This document shows positions 34,271 to 45,254 of a stretch of DNA of 64,000 nt, in pieces; positions within the stretch are counted from its first letter, which is position 1, and the number at the start of each line of letters is the position of its first letter. The position numbers were made by a program, and so were the translations under genes. The DNA comes from Phascolarctos cinereus. Taxonomy: Eukaryota > Chordata > Mammalia > Diprotodontia > Phascolarctidae. The stretch is from the NCBI RefSeq assembly GCF_002099425.1, contig NW_018344058.1:248001-312000 (forward strand). Direction: 5' to 3'. The notes beneath the pieces are model-generated. The model did not search any database and had not been told where the DNA came from. It saw only the letters and a list, made by a program, of their open reading frames with translations.

Positions 34271-34442
34271 GTTGTTCATCTTGATGAAAATTATGGAAAT
34301 GAACGTGCTGTCAGGGAACTGCTGAGCAGAATAGTGCAAAAAGAAGATTGGTTTTCTAAATTTCTGAGTATTCTTCATGAAGCTACCTATGTTCAACTTG
34401 CTGAAGACCTCACAGGCATTAACTGCTTGAAAGACAATGAAG
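34271..34442 (+). CDS. IFIH1: IFIH1 (MDA5) coding exon 2: second half of CARD2
   Basis: This 172-nt exon follows a good polypyrimidine tract ending AACTAG. It is read in phase 0 directly after exon 1 and ends in phase 1. Its 57 full codons include GNERAVRELL, RIVQKEDWFSKFL and LAEDLTG, matching the human segment [20 protein letters not shown] and what follows. It completes the helical bundle of CARD2, which forms the MAVS-activating tetramer together with CARD1. The donor is GAAG|GTTATT. It has the obligatory GT but a poor +3 to +6 context, so it is a weak-looking 5' splice site. No better GT is available nearby that keeps the match to the family. The exon lies about 8.4 kb after exon 1. It is below 60 residues, so it is easily missed by ORF searches. 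Confidence 0.95.
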
Positions 34443-34631
34443 GTTATTTCTTTTTTTTATTTAGATGTCAAATGAAAACAAATTTTGATACCTTACCAAA
34501 GCGTTGAACATTTAATGAAATTTCTGTTTACATAATGCCAAACATCTAAACTATTAGAATAGTGTCTTTGAGGGCTGGAAGAATTTTAGATATCGCCACT
34601 TAACCTCCCTAGGTTTCAGCTTCATCTTCTT

Positions 34632-34781
34632 TTTTTCTTTTTTTTTTGGCTAGACAGTGGGTTTAAGTGACTTGCCCAGGGTCACACAGCTGGTAATGTC
34701 AAGTATCTGAGGTCAAATTTGAACTCAGATCCTCTTGACTCCAGGGCCAGTGCTCTATCCACGGTGCCACTTAGCTGCCCC
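34632..34781 (-). mobile_element. SINE1-type SINE
   Basis: Reverse copy with GGGTTTAAGTGACTTGCCCA and TGCTCTATCCACGGTGCCAC. It is flanked by CAGCTTCATCTTCTT (34617-34631) and CAGCTTTATCTTTTA (34782-34796), a 15-bp duplication with two mismatches. Confidence 0.92.
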
Positions 34782-34877
34782 CAGCTTTATCTTTTAAATG
34801 AAGGAATTGGACTAGATAACCTCTGGGCAAGATATTGTAGGGAAGGATATTGTTGACAAGTGATCATTAACAAAACC

Positions 34878-34990
34878 AAAATATAATATAATACAATATG
34901 AAATATTATAAATGTATATGTAGAATAGAATAATATATTGTAAAATACAATATAAATATAATATAATACAATATAAAATATTTTATTTAT
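34878..34990. repeat. AT-rich low-complexity (ATAATATA-type)
   Basis: Imperfect AATATAATACAATATA units; open frames here are artefacts. Confidence 0.85.
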
Positions 34991-35384
34991 TTTCAAAAAA
35001 AGATTTGCCTTACAGGAGGAAAAGTAGATGATAGTCCGAGTAAAAAGATAAGTTAATTTGGAAATAACTCCTACATTAAAGGTTTCTGCATGACATCTCT
35101 ACATAGAGAGAAGGACTTCCAGAGCAGGTGTTGTGAGTGAAACCTTTGTCACACATACATTTTACATGAATGCCTCAGTATTATTATGGTCTAAGTTTAA
35201 GTCTACTCCTCCCATGGATGCTTTGTGTATTTATGGGAAGGAGAGAACCAGGTTTTAAGAGAATGTTTTCTATTAACTGGCTTTAGCATGTTATTATGTT
35301 ATCTGAGCATAGTAGTTAGCTGCCCTCTGGGCATGCAAATGGACAATTTGAGCAGAAATTGGGGAATGCTGCTGTTTTCTCCAA

Positions 35385-35470
35385 CTCTTCCCCCTCCCTC
35401 CTTCTTTCCCTCACTCTTTCTTCCGCCTTCCCTCCTCTTCCCCTTCATCTCTCTTCTCCCTGCTCGTTTT
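35385..35470. repeat. Pyrimidine-rich (CTCCCTTC)n-like tract
   Basis: Almost pure C/T on the + strand. It produces a basic 60-codon open frame on the minus strand that is not a gene. Confidence 0.85.
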
Positions 35471-35479
35471 TTACAGAAC

Positions 35480-35935
35480 AATAGTAGTCCCCAAATTGAT
35501 GGAGATCACCTTAATTTCCAATTCTTTGCAACAAAATATTCTTGTACAAATGCATCCTTTCCCTTTTTCTTTGCTATGTGGTATAACTGAGTCAAAGGCT
35601 TTGCACATTTTAATAGCTCTTAGGGCATGGTTCCAAACAACTTTCCAGAATGACTAGACAAATTCACTACTGCACCAACAATGCACTGATGTACCTGTTT
35701 TCCTACAGCCCCTCAAGCATTTGTCAGTTTCCCTTTTTTTGACAACTTTGCCTATCTGGTAGGTGTAAGACAGAACTTTAGAGTTGCTTTAATTTTTATT
35801 TCTCTAATCATTATTGATTTAGAGCATTTTTATATATATCTATGAATTTCTTCCTCTGAAAAATGTGTTTTCATATCCTTTGACCATTTATCACTTGGGG
35901 AGTGATTCTTAGTCTTATAAATTTGGAATCAATTT
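35480..35935 (-). mobile_element. L1 ORF2 C-terminal fragment
   Basis: The antisense of the L1 segment is recognisable: ATGTGGTATAACTGAGTCAA, ACTTTCCAGAATGACTAGAC, TTCACTACTGCACCAACAAT, then CATATCCTTTGACCATTTAT. Confidence 0.88.
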
Positions 35936-36109
35936 CCTATATTAGAGGCATTAGATTATTTGAAGAGAGAAATAACAGTAAGAATGAGGGTGATCAGGAA
36001 AGACTGAGGTTACACATGGTTTAATATTAAAGCTGGGGATTCTGAGAATGAAGGGGATTTGAGACATTTAAGGCCTGGGAAGATGGCCCCTACAAGTGTC
36101 CTAGCCTAT

Positions 36110-36265
36110 GCAGGAAAATGGAGGCAGAAAGGACTAGTTTGATTAGAAAACAGAGTGTGTAAAGGGGAATAACATGAAATAAGCTTTCAAAAGTAGGTTG
36201 GAACAAGATTACAAAGGGTATATTAAACTGAAGAGTTTGCATTTTATCCTAGAAGCTGTCAGCAG
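36110..36265 (-). mobile_element. L2 fragment, outer part
   Basis: Antisense L2 up to TTTGCATTTTATCCTAGAAG; the match resumes at 36785 after an inserted LTR-like element. Confidence 0.65.
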
Positions 36266-36270
36266 GCAAT

Positions 36271-36779
36271 CACAACATCACGAGGCTTATGTGAAAACCG
36301 GATTTATTACAAGAGAAATGAACATGCATGTGGAACCCAAAGAGTTCACAGTCCTTAGAGAAGTCTGCATATTTATGACAGTAAAGGAGGAAGAGAAAAC
36401 AGGAAGGGGTATGTCATGGGAGGGAACAGGTACAGTAAAGCCTGGAAAAGGCCAAAACCACTCTTGTCAGAGAGGAACAGGCAAACTGCTTGGGGACTGC
36501 TAGACTGAAGATAAGGGGAGAGTCTGCTTATCTGCAAAAGACCCCACATGTATAAGCATTTTCCTTGTCTAACACAGACTGGCTGGTACCTACCTTCCCT
36601 CCCAAGGACACACAGGGAATCTAGCTAGGAGTGTAAAGAACAAATTATGTCAGCGGCAGAGGAGGGGCTCTGTCCTTGACTCATTCAGGGCCTCCTGCAT
36701 GCTCTGGTCCAGTGTTTCTGGAAAATATGGCAACTCATAAAGACGAGTTCAGGGGATCCTTTAACAGCCCTTAACAAAG
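36271..36779 (-). mobile_element. Probable solo LTR of an endogenous retrovirus (fossil)
   Basis: A 509-bp insertion into an L2, with the 5-bp duplication GCAAT at 36266-36270 and 36780-36784. On its sense strand it has a polyadenylation signal (AATAAATCC) close to its 3' end, followed by a short T/G-rich end, as in an R-U5 region. No internal retroviral sequence is present, so if it is retroviral it is a solo LTR. The terminal TG/CA pair is not clear, so the class is uncertain and the age is old. Confidence 0.6.
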
Positions 36780-36784
36780 CAATA

Positions 36785-37560
36785 GGGAATCTGATATTTC
36801 TTGATCAGAAGAGTGAGATAGTCAGATTTATGGCTTAGGAAGTTTATTTTGACAGCTATGTGGAGGATGGATTTAAGAGGGGAGAGACAAGGCAATGATA
36901 GCAGATAAGAGGTTGTTGTAATAGTCCAGGTAAGAGTTATTGAGGGCCTGATCTCAGATTTGAGCCATGTAAGTAGAGAGAATGAGACAGGCACTAACTA
37001 TATTGTTGAGCTGGAATGAACAAATCTTGGCAACATTTTAAATATTGAGGATGAGGAAGATGGAAGAGAAGAAAATCACCTGAGGTTGAAAACTGGACTA
37101 ATTAGAGGAATGGTAGTATTTTCCACAGAAATAAGGAAATTTGAAGGACATGTTGAGTTTAAGATGCTTAAGGGACATCAGGGACTTAGTGAGGTAGAAT
37201 TCCAGCTAAGGAAAAGAATTAGGACTGGACATATAGATATGGGAGTTAAATGCATAGAAATGATAACTGAAACGATGAGAACTGATGAAATAACCCAGTG
37301 AGGGTAAAGAGAAAAGAAGAGAGTCAGGACAGAGCTGTATGGGTCCATCCTAGTTTAAGGGGCAGGATATGAGTGATAAAACAACAAAGGAGATTGAGAA
37401 GGAGCAGACAGACAGCAATGAAGAGAGCTAGGAAAGTGTGACAGCATGAAAATTCAGGAAAAAGAGTCATCATGAGGAGGGGGTTGTTAATTAATAATGT
37501 CAACTTATAGGTCAAGAAGGATGCAGACTGAGGAAAGGTTTTGATTTTGTTTTGCCTATT
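36785..37560 (-). mobile_element. L2 fragment, reverse-transcriptase region
   Basis: Antisense L2 blocks run in order: TTATTTTGACAGCTATGTGG, TTGTTGTAATAGTCCAGGTA, AGATATGGGAGTTAAATGCA, AGAGCTGTATGGGTCC, GGAGATTGAGAAGGAGCAGA and ATAGGTCAAGAAGGATG. Confidence 0.85.
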
Positions 37561-37669
37561 TATCATTAGTAACTAGACTGAGAAATTTCATTTGAGTAGG
37601 GAGGCAAGAGTTACGGCAGACAGTTGAGAAATCAATGGGAAATTGACAACAATATGTATTGCAGTTCTT

Positions 37670-38150
37670 TCTTCTGTGGCAAAAAATACCTGGAAACTAA
37701 AGGAGTAGCCGTCAATTGAGGGAAAGGCTAAACAAATTGTTGTATATGAATGTAATGGAATACTATGATGTAAGAAATGAAGAAAGAGATGGTTTCAGAG
37801 AAACCTGGGAAGATTTGTATGAATTTAATATAGAGTGAAGTGAGCAGAAGAATTTATACTATCTGTCAACATTATAAATAACAAATGATTTTGAAAGACT
37901 GAAAAAAATCTGATCAATTTAATTATCAATTATGATTTCAGAGGATCAACAGAAAGGTGATGACAGATGAGTCAAATTTGACAAAAGTCAAATGAGACAC
38001 ATTTTAGCTCATTGCCAATATAGGACATTTATTTTGCTTAACTATGCTTATTTGTTATAAGAATTTTCTTTCTTTCATTCTCTTTTTTTTGAGGAGTATA
38101 GGTGGCAGGGAGAGGAAAAATGTTTAATAACAAAAAATAAGTGAGTTAGA
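37670..38150 (+). mobile_element. L1 3' fragment
   Basis: GTCAATTGAGGGAAAGGCTA, AACAAATTGTTGTATATGAA and TGTAATGGAATACTATGATG match the end of L1 ORF2 (sense), followed by 3' UTR sequence. Confidence 0.88.
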
Positions 38151-38539
38151 GGTGATAAAGGAGAGGTAGAAATAAGAGTTACCTTTCCTTAGAATTTGAC
38201 TAAGGGAAAAAAGAAATGGGATGATAGCTTGAGGGGATGGCAGAGTAAAGTGAAAGATGCTATTACTACTTTAAAAAAAGATGATTGTGAGGCCATTTAT
38301 AACTACTCACCCACATTCCTATTTCTTCATTTCTGGAAAACCTTGATAGAATGACCTACACATTTAAGTGTGTAGGCAAGCTTTAATAAATGTGTAAGGC
38401 AGGCTTTAATAAATGATATTCTACAGTAGTTCTTCACAATTCTTCACAAGCAGCAATTCTTCACAAGTTCACAATTGACTTGAAGATTCAGAATGTATAA
38501 GATAGCAGTTTCTTTAAAATCGATTTTTAAAAAGCAGCG

Positions 38540-38690
38540 GTAGCCAAGGCATAGTGGATAGAGAGCCAGTCTCAGATTTTGGAAGACCTAAGCTTACGAC
38601 CCATTTCTAAGACATATCAGTTGTGTAACTAGGCAAGTCACATAACTTCTTAATGCTCTAGGGGTAGGCACATCTCTAAGACTATAAATT
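38540..38690 (+). mobile_element. Diverged tRNA-head SINE
   Basis: GTAGCCAAGGCATAGTGGAT, AGAGAGCCAGTCTCAGATTT and TAGGCAAGTCACATAACTTC keep the SINE order but are diverged. Confidence 0.7.
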
Positions 38691-38939
38691 TAAGAAAAAA
38701 TGTACTGACTTGCATCTTGAGTGAATTTTCTCTTCCAAGAATTCCCTTTATGAATGAAAACACTGATCCACTCTCTACCCCTTGAAAAAAAGTTTACTTG
38801 GTAAGGAAAATATGACCTTAAAGGCTTTCTTCTGAAAAGGAGTATCTATTATTGTCCCATATATATATGTCCCAAGTATATGTTATTATAAGTTCCTTTG
38901 AAAGATGATGTCACAGAGATAACTTTACTCAATAATACT

Positions 38940-39200
38940 CTGATTGTCAATATCTAATTAGACATACAACTAGGAGTCATATCTGCTTATCGGAAGTGTT
39001 CTCCAATGTTATGGAGGATCTTTGGCTGAGTCAAAATGGAAGAGGGAGTTCCCACAGATGCCTGAATTTTTCCTGGTATACCTGTTTGCAGGTAACACTC
39101 TGATGATTGCATCAAGCCCAAGAACCTTAGACAGACTCCTTACTGAGAGTCACTACCACTCAAAAGAGTTTGATTAATGAGTCATGCTGAAGACCTCAAT
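38940..39200 (+). mobile_element. RTE reverse-transcriptase fragment
   Basis: The translated frames show SNVMEDLWL, a counterpart of the RTE block before the catalytic site, and LFAGNTLMIASSPRTLDRLL, a degraded FADDIVLIASSPEEL. The catalytic Asp pair is lost. Confidence 0.75.
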
Positions 39201-39519
39201 GGATGAAGAATGTCTGTTGTCTGCTCTAGCCTTACTTTCCTCCTTTCTTAATCTTGACTGTAGTTAATCAGTTCAATATTACACTATCATTTTATTTATC
39301 AGTTCAATATTACACTTCCCTTAACTCTCTAACCCCCCACCCTGGATTATACCCACCTCTGCCATTTACATTTCTCATAGGCTGCTGAATGAAAATTATA
39401 ATCAATGCTGAGTGAAGTCATGCAACCATGCAGACTGGGTCCACTACAAGTATTTCTAATCTCAACTTTGCCATCACTACTTAAAGGCAATGCTTTACTC
39501 TTCCTTAATTGATTCTTTA

Positions 39520-39830
39520 TTTCACAACCCATGCTATTCCAGACCTTCTCTTCTCTCTTATAACTTCCCAAATCTCTATTCCCTCTGCCTTATAAGCAGA
39601 ATTCACCTCATACTTTATTGAGAAAAGAGAGGTCGTTCATTTTTTCCCCTCTGTCCTGTGTATCAAAATCTCTTGATATCATCCCGAATTCTGACCTCCT
39701 TTACTCCAGTCTCAGATGATGAAATGGCAGCCAATCTCTCCACTTGTATCATTGATCCCATTGCTTCCTTTCTTCTCTGATAGATTGAAAGTATTCTTGA
39801 TAAATTAGATGGGAACAAGCAGGCTTCTGT
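39520..39830 (+). mobile_element. L2 fragment upstream of the reverse transcriptase
   Basis: ACCTCATACTTTATTGAGAA, CTCAGATGATGAAATGGCAG, CTCTCCACTTGTATCATTGA and TCCCATTGCTTCCTTTCTTC match the L2 region upstream of RT. Confidence 0.7.
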
Positions 39831-40099
39831 AGATAATTCACTATAACAGATTATACCTTCTTGGTTATACAATTAACTGGAAGGTTTAGAGAAAAAGAAA
39901 CAGCCTAATGTATTTATTGGTTGTCCATTGCCCCCCAAAAAAGTTTGAGTTGGTAGTCAGCCTTAGTCTCAACCGCTCTTAGCCTCAGCCTCAGTCAAAA
40001 GTCAGCCTTAATACTCTTCTTCAACAACAAGATGTTTCACATATTCATATTGTGATCCTATAAAATTCCTTTATGGGTGCAACCACAGAAATAATTTTG

Positions 40100-40910
40100 T
40101 TTAGAGATCTTTAAATGACCCATATCAAAGAAGGCAGGAAACAGGGAGATAGAGGCCTACCAAAGGTATTCTCCAATGTCAGGGAGGGTATCCTGTGAAA
40201 AGTCCACATGGAAAAGGAATTCCCTGTAGTTGGTGAAGTTCTTTGAATGTTCTTGCTCATCATGAATGAAATAGAACATTTGAGGCCCTTTCTCAATGAG
40301 CTATATTAAGAGAAATCGGCCTAGTTAAAAGAAACAAACTAACTGGACAAAGACTATTTGGTTCCTAAATTGTGGCATGCGAGTATGTGAGCAGTGTGTT
40401 GAGTTGGTGCCACAGAACACAATTAAAATGAACAATGACTTTGATCCATGATTTAATACGAAGATGAGAGCAAGCTGGATTACGTTTGAGAAACCCAGAA
40501 TTACTTTCAATGATCTTAAGATGCTCCTTGTCCCCCAAATCCGTATCCTTAATACTTTACTTGTGAGGCTATGTGGGTGCAAATTATAGGACACTACACT
40601 GTGAGAAGAACTAAAATTGCAGATGACACAAAGGACCATGAAAAGATGCATAGTGGGCATAAATACTCATATTACTAATGGTGACTTTCTTTTAAGAAAT
40701 GACAAAAAAGTCATAATTAGGGACATTTATAACTGGAAAAGCAGGTGGTGATGGTCAGTCATATGATGAAAACATAATTCCAGTTTCTGGGAATTGTTAG
40801 CATCTTTCCTTCCCCTTAGAAATTTACAATAAACTCTTCAGTGCATTGATGGATCCACAATGATAAATTCATGGAAGGACATGTATGAGAATCACACAGA
40901 ATAAGAAGGC
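40100..40910 (+). mobile_element. RTE reverse-transcriptase and C-terminal fragment
   Basis: SNVREGIL and, further on, FNTKMRASWITFEKPRITFN followed by ELKLQMTQRTMKRCIVGI match the C-terminal RTE pattern KLQVTQRAMERSMLGI. The frames are broken. It is a separate piece from 38940-39200, because the same block occurs in both. Confidence 0.8.
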
Positions 40911-41039
40911 CTTATGGACTTTAAGTTATGATCTGTACTTATAGAAAAAGGTCTCATGCTGGAGGTGATAGAGAAGGAAAATATTTTACTTTCATTGTAT
41001 TTACTATGAGGGGGAAATCATTGATTAAAATAAATTTAG

Positions 41040-41270
41040 GCACATGGTAAAAATAATAGATGATGTTTGTATAGTGCCTCATCAATTTAAAAAGTTCTTT
41101 AAATATATCATCTCATTCTATCCTCAGAAAAATCCTGTTAGGTAAACAGAGAAAGTTATTATCCACAGTTTACAGGTAAGGAAATGGATTCATCAAAGGG
41201 AAACGACTTTGCTAAGGTCACATAAACACTGCCTGGCAGAGTTGTACCTTGAACTTAGGCTTTCTCACTA
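41040..41270 (-). mobile_element. MIR-like CORE-SINE
   Basis: Reverse order: TTTACAGGTAAGGAAATGGA, ACGACTTTGCTAAGGTCACA, with CATCTCATTCTATCCTCAGA before them. Confidence 0.8.
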
Positions 41271-41534
41271 CTTACTACCTTCTTAGACTACTTCTAGAAG
41301 TATTCATTGCCCATTCCAATATTCTTTTTGTCTAATATGTTTACATTTTAGAAATATAAACAAAAATTTTGCTGACTTTGTCTTGTAGAAACAGTGAGTA
41401 CTATGTAGTCACACAAACTAACAAAGGTGTGTGGTAATGCTTACATTATAGATAAGTAATATGGGTGAAAATTGATAATTCACTTTGCTTTTAAACTTTT
41501 GCTCATATGATCTTATATACCCTTTGGTTATATA

Positions 41535-41555
41535 TATATATCTATTAGTGATTAT

Positions 41556-41586
<31 letters not shown>

Positions 41587-41655
41587 CATATATATGTATA
41601 TATATATATATATGTATATATATATACATATATATATATACATATACATATAAAA
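41535..41655. repeat. (TA)n / (CA)n / TATACA microsatellite
   Basis: About 13 CA units pass into TATATACATA arrays; a 75-codon open frame across it is spurious. Confidence 0.95.
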
Positions 41656-41829
41656 TTCCATAATTTTATCAGTCCCTTGGAGGCAGATCACAGCTTCTCC
41701 ACATTTCCATGAATTAGTAGTCAAATAATAAATAGGTAATCACCGGGTGATCAATTTTATGGTGATGTTCTGCTACAAACTTAGCTATGTTGATCCTTGG
41801 ACAAGACATGTACTCAATAGGTCAATACA

Positions 41830-42950
41830 AGAAGCCTTACCATCTTGGTAAAACTTACCACAGCTAGAGATTTGCCATAACCTTTAAGAACATGAGATTA
41901 CCCTATGCCATAATGAGACACTATAGTAAGGCATTAATGAAGGACATCCCTATTAAAAATATAAATACTGTTACTTATATACTTTGATGGATCTGTGCAT
42001 TGACATATGTGCTCCCTTCAACAGTATGGTAGCAAACCCAACACAACTTTACATACTTCTTGCATGCTGTCTGTTTTCTTTCCTAAATCTTTCACAGAGG
42101 TACCACCCAACATGTTGGGAAATCTTTCTTCAAATCATTTGACATTGCACAGATACTATTAGGTGACGTGAGCTTTTCATTTAAGTATGCCTGGATCTTG
42201 CTATATGACTCATCTAATTTTCCATTATACATCTTTCTGATGGTATCCTTTGCAATTCTTCTCTTGTACAGTTTTTTGGTTGGTTGGATGTTGCAGCCTA
42301 CTCATGCCCACCAGAGATGTCTGTCCATTATCCTTTGAGTGACCAACAACTTTAATTCTTTGGAGGCTGTGGTATTTTATATCTTTCCGTTATACAACAT
42401 CATTGAAAGAAGATTGGGGTCATTGAAAGCATTGAAAGATTGGGGTCGTTGAAAAATTTCCAAAGACATTCTGGACAGTTATCTCCCTAGTATTCTATTC
42501 TATTTCCATTTCATTTTCCATTTATGGTTTCTTTAAAATTTTGTGTCGATGAACCAGCTCTGTGTGTTGTTTATTTGGTAACATGTTCTGATCAGGGTAA
42601 AAATTTCTTTTTATCCGCTTGGGTTTTTTCTGTGTAGATGGTTAGATCAGTTCTCTTGAGTGATTTTGGAGGTCAGTTAGAAGGCTCCACAATCTTCTGA
42701 AGCTTGATGACATCAGCACAATGTCAACAGAAAATAAAAGGATTTCCCCATCTATAAGGAACCCCATTTGTATTTAGATAAACTTCTGCATCTTTGATAA
42801 CAAATGGCAAAAATCTCTGGTGAGCACCCTTCTCCCAATTCATATCTTGCTTGATATTCATATCCAGAGATTTTTTTTAACAAATAGCTATTAAATATTT
42901 CAAGGAATATTATATAATTTTCATATAGTCACGAGAAACATCTTTGCAGT
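41830..42950 (-). mobile_element. RTE LINE fragment: end of reverse transcriptase and C-terminus
   Basis: On the minus strand, the region around 42715 encodes FSVDIVLMSSS, a decayed FADDIVLMS catalytic block. Further on, ELKLLVTQRIMDRHLWW matches RTE KLQVTQRAMERS. The matching endonuclease part lies at 44270-45170, also on the minus strand, with an L2 between the two. Confidence 0.85.
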
Positions 42951-42954
42951 CTGA

Positions 42955-44265
42955 CCCCAGACTCATTGCTAAACTGAAACAGCTTTCTCTGAAAGTACTA
43001 GTGATCTCTCATTTGCCAGATCTGATGTTCCTTTCTAAGTTCTTATCTTCCTAGACCTCTGCTGCATTTGTTGCAACATTATTGACTGTCCCCTCTTACC
43101 AGATCTTCTCTTTGGAATTTTGTGCCACATCTTCTCTCTGCCTAGTTACTTCTTCTCAGTCTTTGTTGCTGGCTTCTCATATCTTGTCTCCTAACAGTGA
43201 GTATACCCCAAGGATCTGTCCTAGGCCCTCTTCACTTCTCTATTTACATTCTTCCTCTTGATGACCTCAACAGCTACTGTAGTTTTAATTATCCTCTCTA
43301 TTCAGGTAACTCCCAGATGTGAATTGCTACTCTCTCTCCTAAATTCCAGTACTGTATCACTAACTGCCTAGAGGACATTTCCATAAAACACCCCCCCCCC
43401 AAACTTAAGACTGGGTCTCCCATCTCACCCAAGTGGAAAGTTTGAGGGCTACTCTGAGGCCCAAGATCACCATTGATTAGAAAAGCAGCTTTGACCTGTT
43501 TGACCTTTGTTCTGTTTCCAACCTAGGACTATTTGGCCCTCCTTAGGTAACCCAGACAGCTAATTAATATAAGCTATTGCAGCTCACAGCTCAGAACTCA
43601 GCCTCCACCTCTCTGGTTAGACATTTCTACCTGGATATCCTGGTGACATCTCAAATTCATTTTGATCCTCTTGTTTTCAGTTGTTCTTGTGCTGATGACA
43701 TCAAATAAAATTCATTGTCTTTCACACCCAAACCTACCCCTCTACCTAATTGCCCTGGTTCTGTTGAGGGCATCACTATTCTTGCATTTTGTCAGGTTCC
43801 TAATCTTAGTTGTGTTTGACCCCTCATTCTGCCTCACTCAGTATATCTAATTACTTACCAAATTTTGTCATTTCTACATACATAACATCTCTCAATCTGT
43901 TCCTTCTTTCTACTCATATAGCCACCAAGTTAGTTCAGGTCCTTATCACTTCTTTCCTGGTTTATTTATTACAGTAACCTCCAAATCGGTCTCCCTGTCT
44001 CAAGTCTATCCCTACTCCAATGCATGGTTTATAGAACTACCAGGGTGATTTTCTTTAAATACAGATCCAACCATATCACTCCCATAATCAATCAATTCCA
44101 GTGGTTCCTTATTACTTGTCAGATAAAATACAAACTATGCGATTTGGCTTTTAAAACACCTTATAATGACTCCATCCTATCTTTCTGGCCTTATTAAATA
44201 TACACCTCTTTCCACTTAATAAGGTCCAGCCAATCTGATCTTTTTTTGTTTCTCACACATGGAAC
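42955..44265 (+). mobile_element. L2 fragment lying between two RTE pieces
   Basis: L2 ORF2 blocks run in order: CTGCTGCATTTGTTGCAACA (near AFDTVDH), CCCCAAGGATCTGTCCTAGG (QGSVLGP), CAGGTAACTCCCAGATG, ACTGCCTAGAGGACATTTCC, GTTTATAGAACTACCAGGGT and CTTATTACTTGTCAGATAAA. The copy is degraded but about 1.3 kb long. Confidence 0.88.
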
Positions 44266-44269
44266 TCCA

Positions 44270-45170
44270 TATCCTTCTCAGTGGCTGAAAGTGATGAATT
44301 GGAATCATCTTTTGGAATCCTTTGAGAATTTACTTCCCCAACATTTTCAGAATTATGCTGCTTCTAGAACAGTGCAAATCTGAGTATCTTAGTTTGGCCA
44401 GCCTCCTCTTCCATTTTTGTTTTCTTTAACGAGATTCTGTTTCCTCAGTTAGGGCCTCATGCTACTGTAACAGACTATAATGTTAGAATTGAAAGGTGGT
44501 ATCTCGGTTATTTTTCATTCTGGACTCTTTTATTGAAGAAACTACTCATGATACGTAGGTACAAGGATTCTTTATATTTTACAAGCCTTTTGTTTCTTAT
44601 TTCTTACCCCTGAACCATGTTTCCAACATTTTTTGCTGTCATCTCCTATGTCTGCATTGGCATTGAAGTAACTGAGCATTAAAGTAGATGTTGATTTAAT
44701 TAGAGGTTCCTATGGAATTCTTTTGTAGAATGCCTCTGGCTTCTTATTGTCTGTAAAAAATACTAATGCACAAACTGCAGTTATTTTAATGGTGCTTTTT
44801 TTTTTGCAAATGTCTATTGTGAACATTGAAATATAAGATGATAAAATGTCCCATGAAATGAAATTTCTTGTTGCCTTTGGATATACAATAAAACCAACTT
44901 TGTTAGCAGCTCCTTTATTTGTCTCTACAAGAAAACTCAGGAAGCCATCCTTCCATTCAGCTGGAATGTACTTTTGTCTTCTGGTTTCATTGGTAATGAG
45001 AATGTCAATATTTATGATACATTTACTCTAATACTATGTCAGTACTATGTTGGTCCCTGGACAAGATCTCAGATTTAGAGTACCAGGACATTAGATATGA
45101 TCCAAAAAATAGCATGGTTTTTGGCACTCTTTGCCCAATTTAGCACCATTCTCTCCTGATTACTATTCAA
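44270..45170 (-). mobile_element. RTE LINE fragment: endonuclease region
   Basis: On the minus strand the sequence near 44650-44720 encodes a degraded FNAKVG-type loop, a small gap away from a KHGS-like block, in the same arrangement as the + strand copy at 28838-29158 (compare CAACATCTACTTTAATGCTC with the latter's AACTTTAATACTCCATGAC). Confidence 0.75.
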
Positions 45171-45254
45171 ATGGAAGTGGGCCACACAGGATTGAGGGCT
45201 ATTTTGTATTTTTCATCATTTCATGGATTGCAGATCAAAAAATTCATCACAAAC

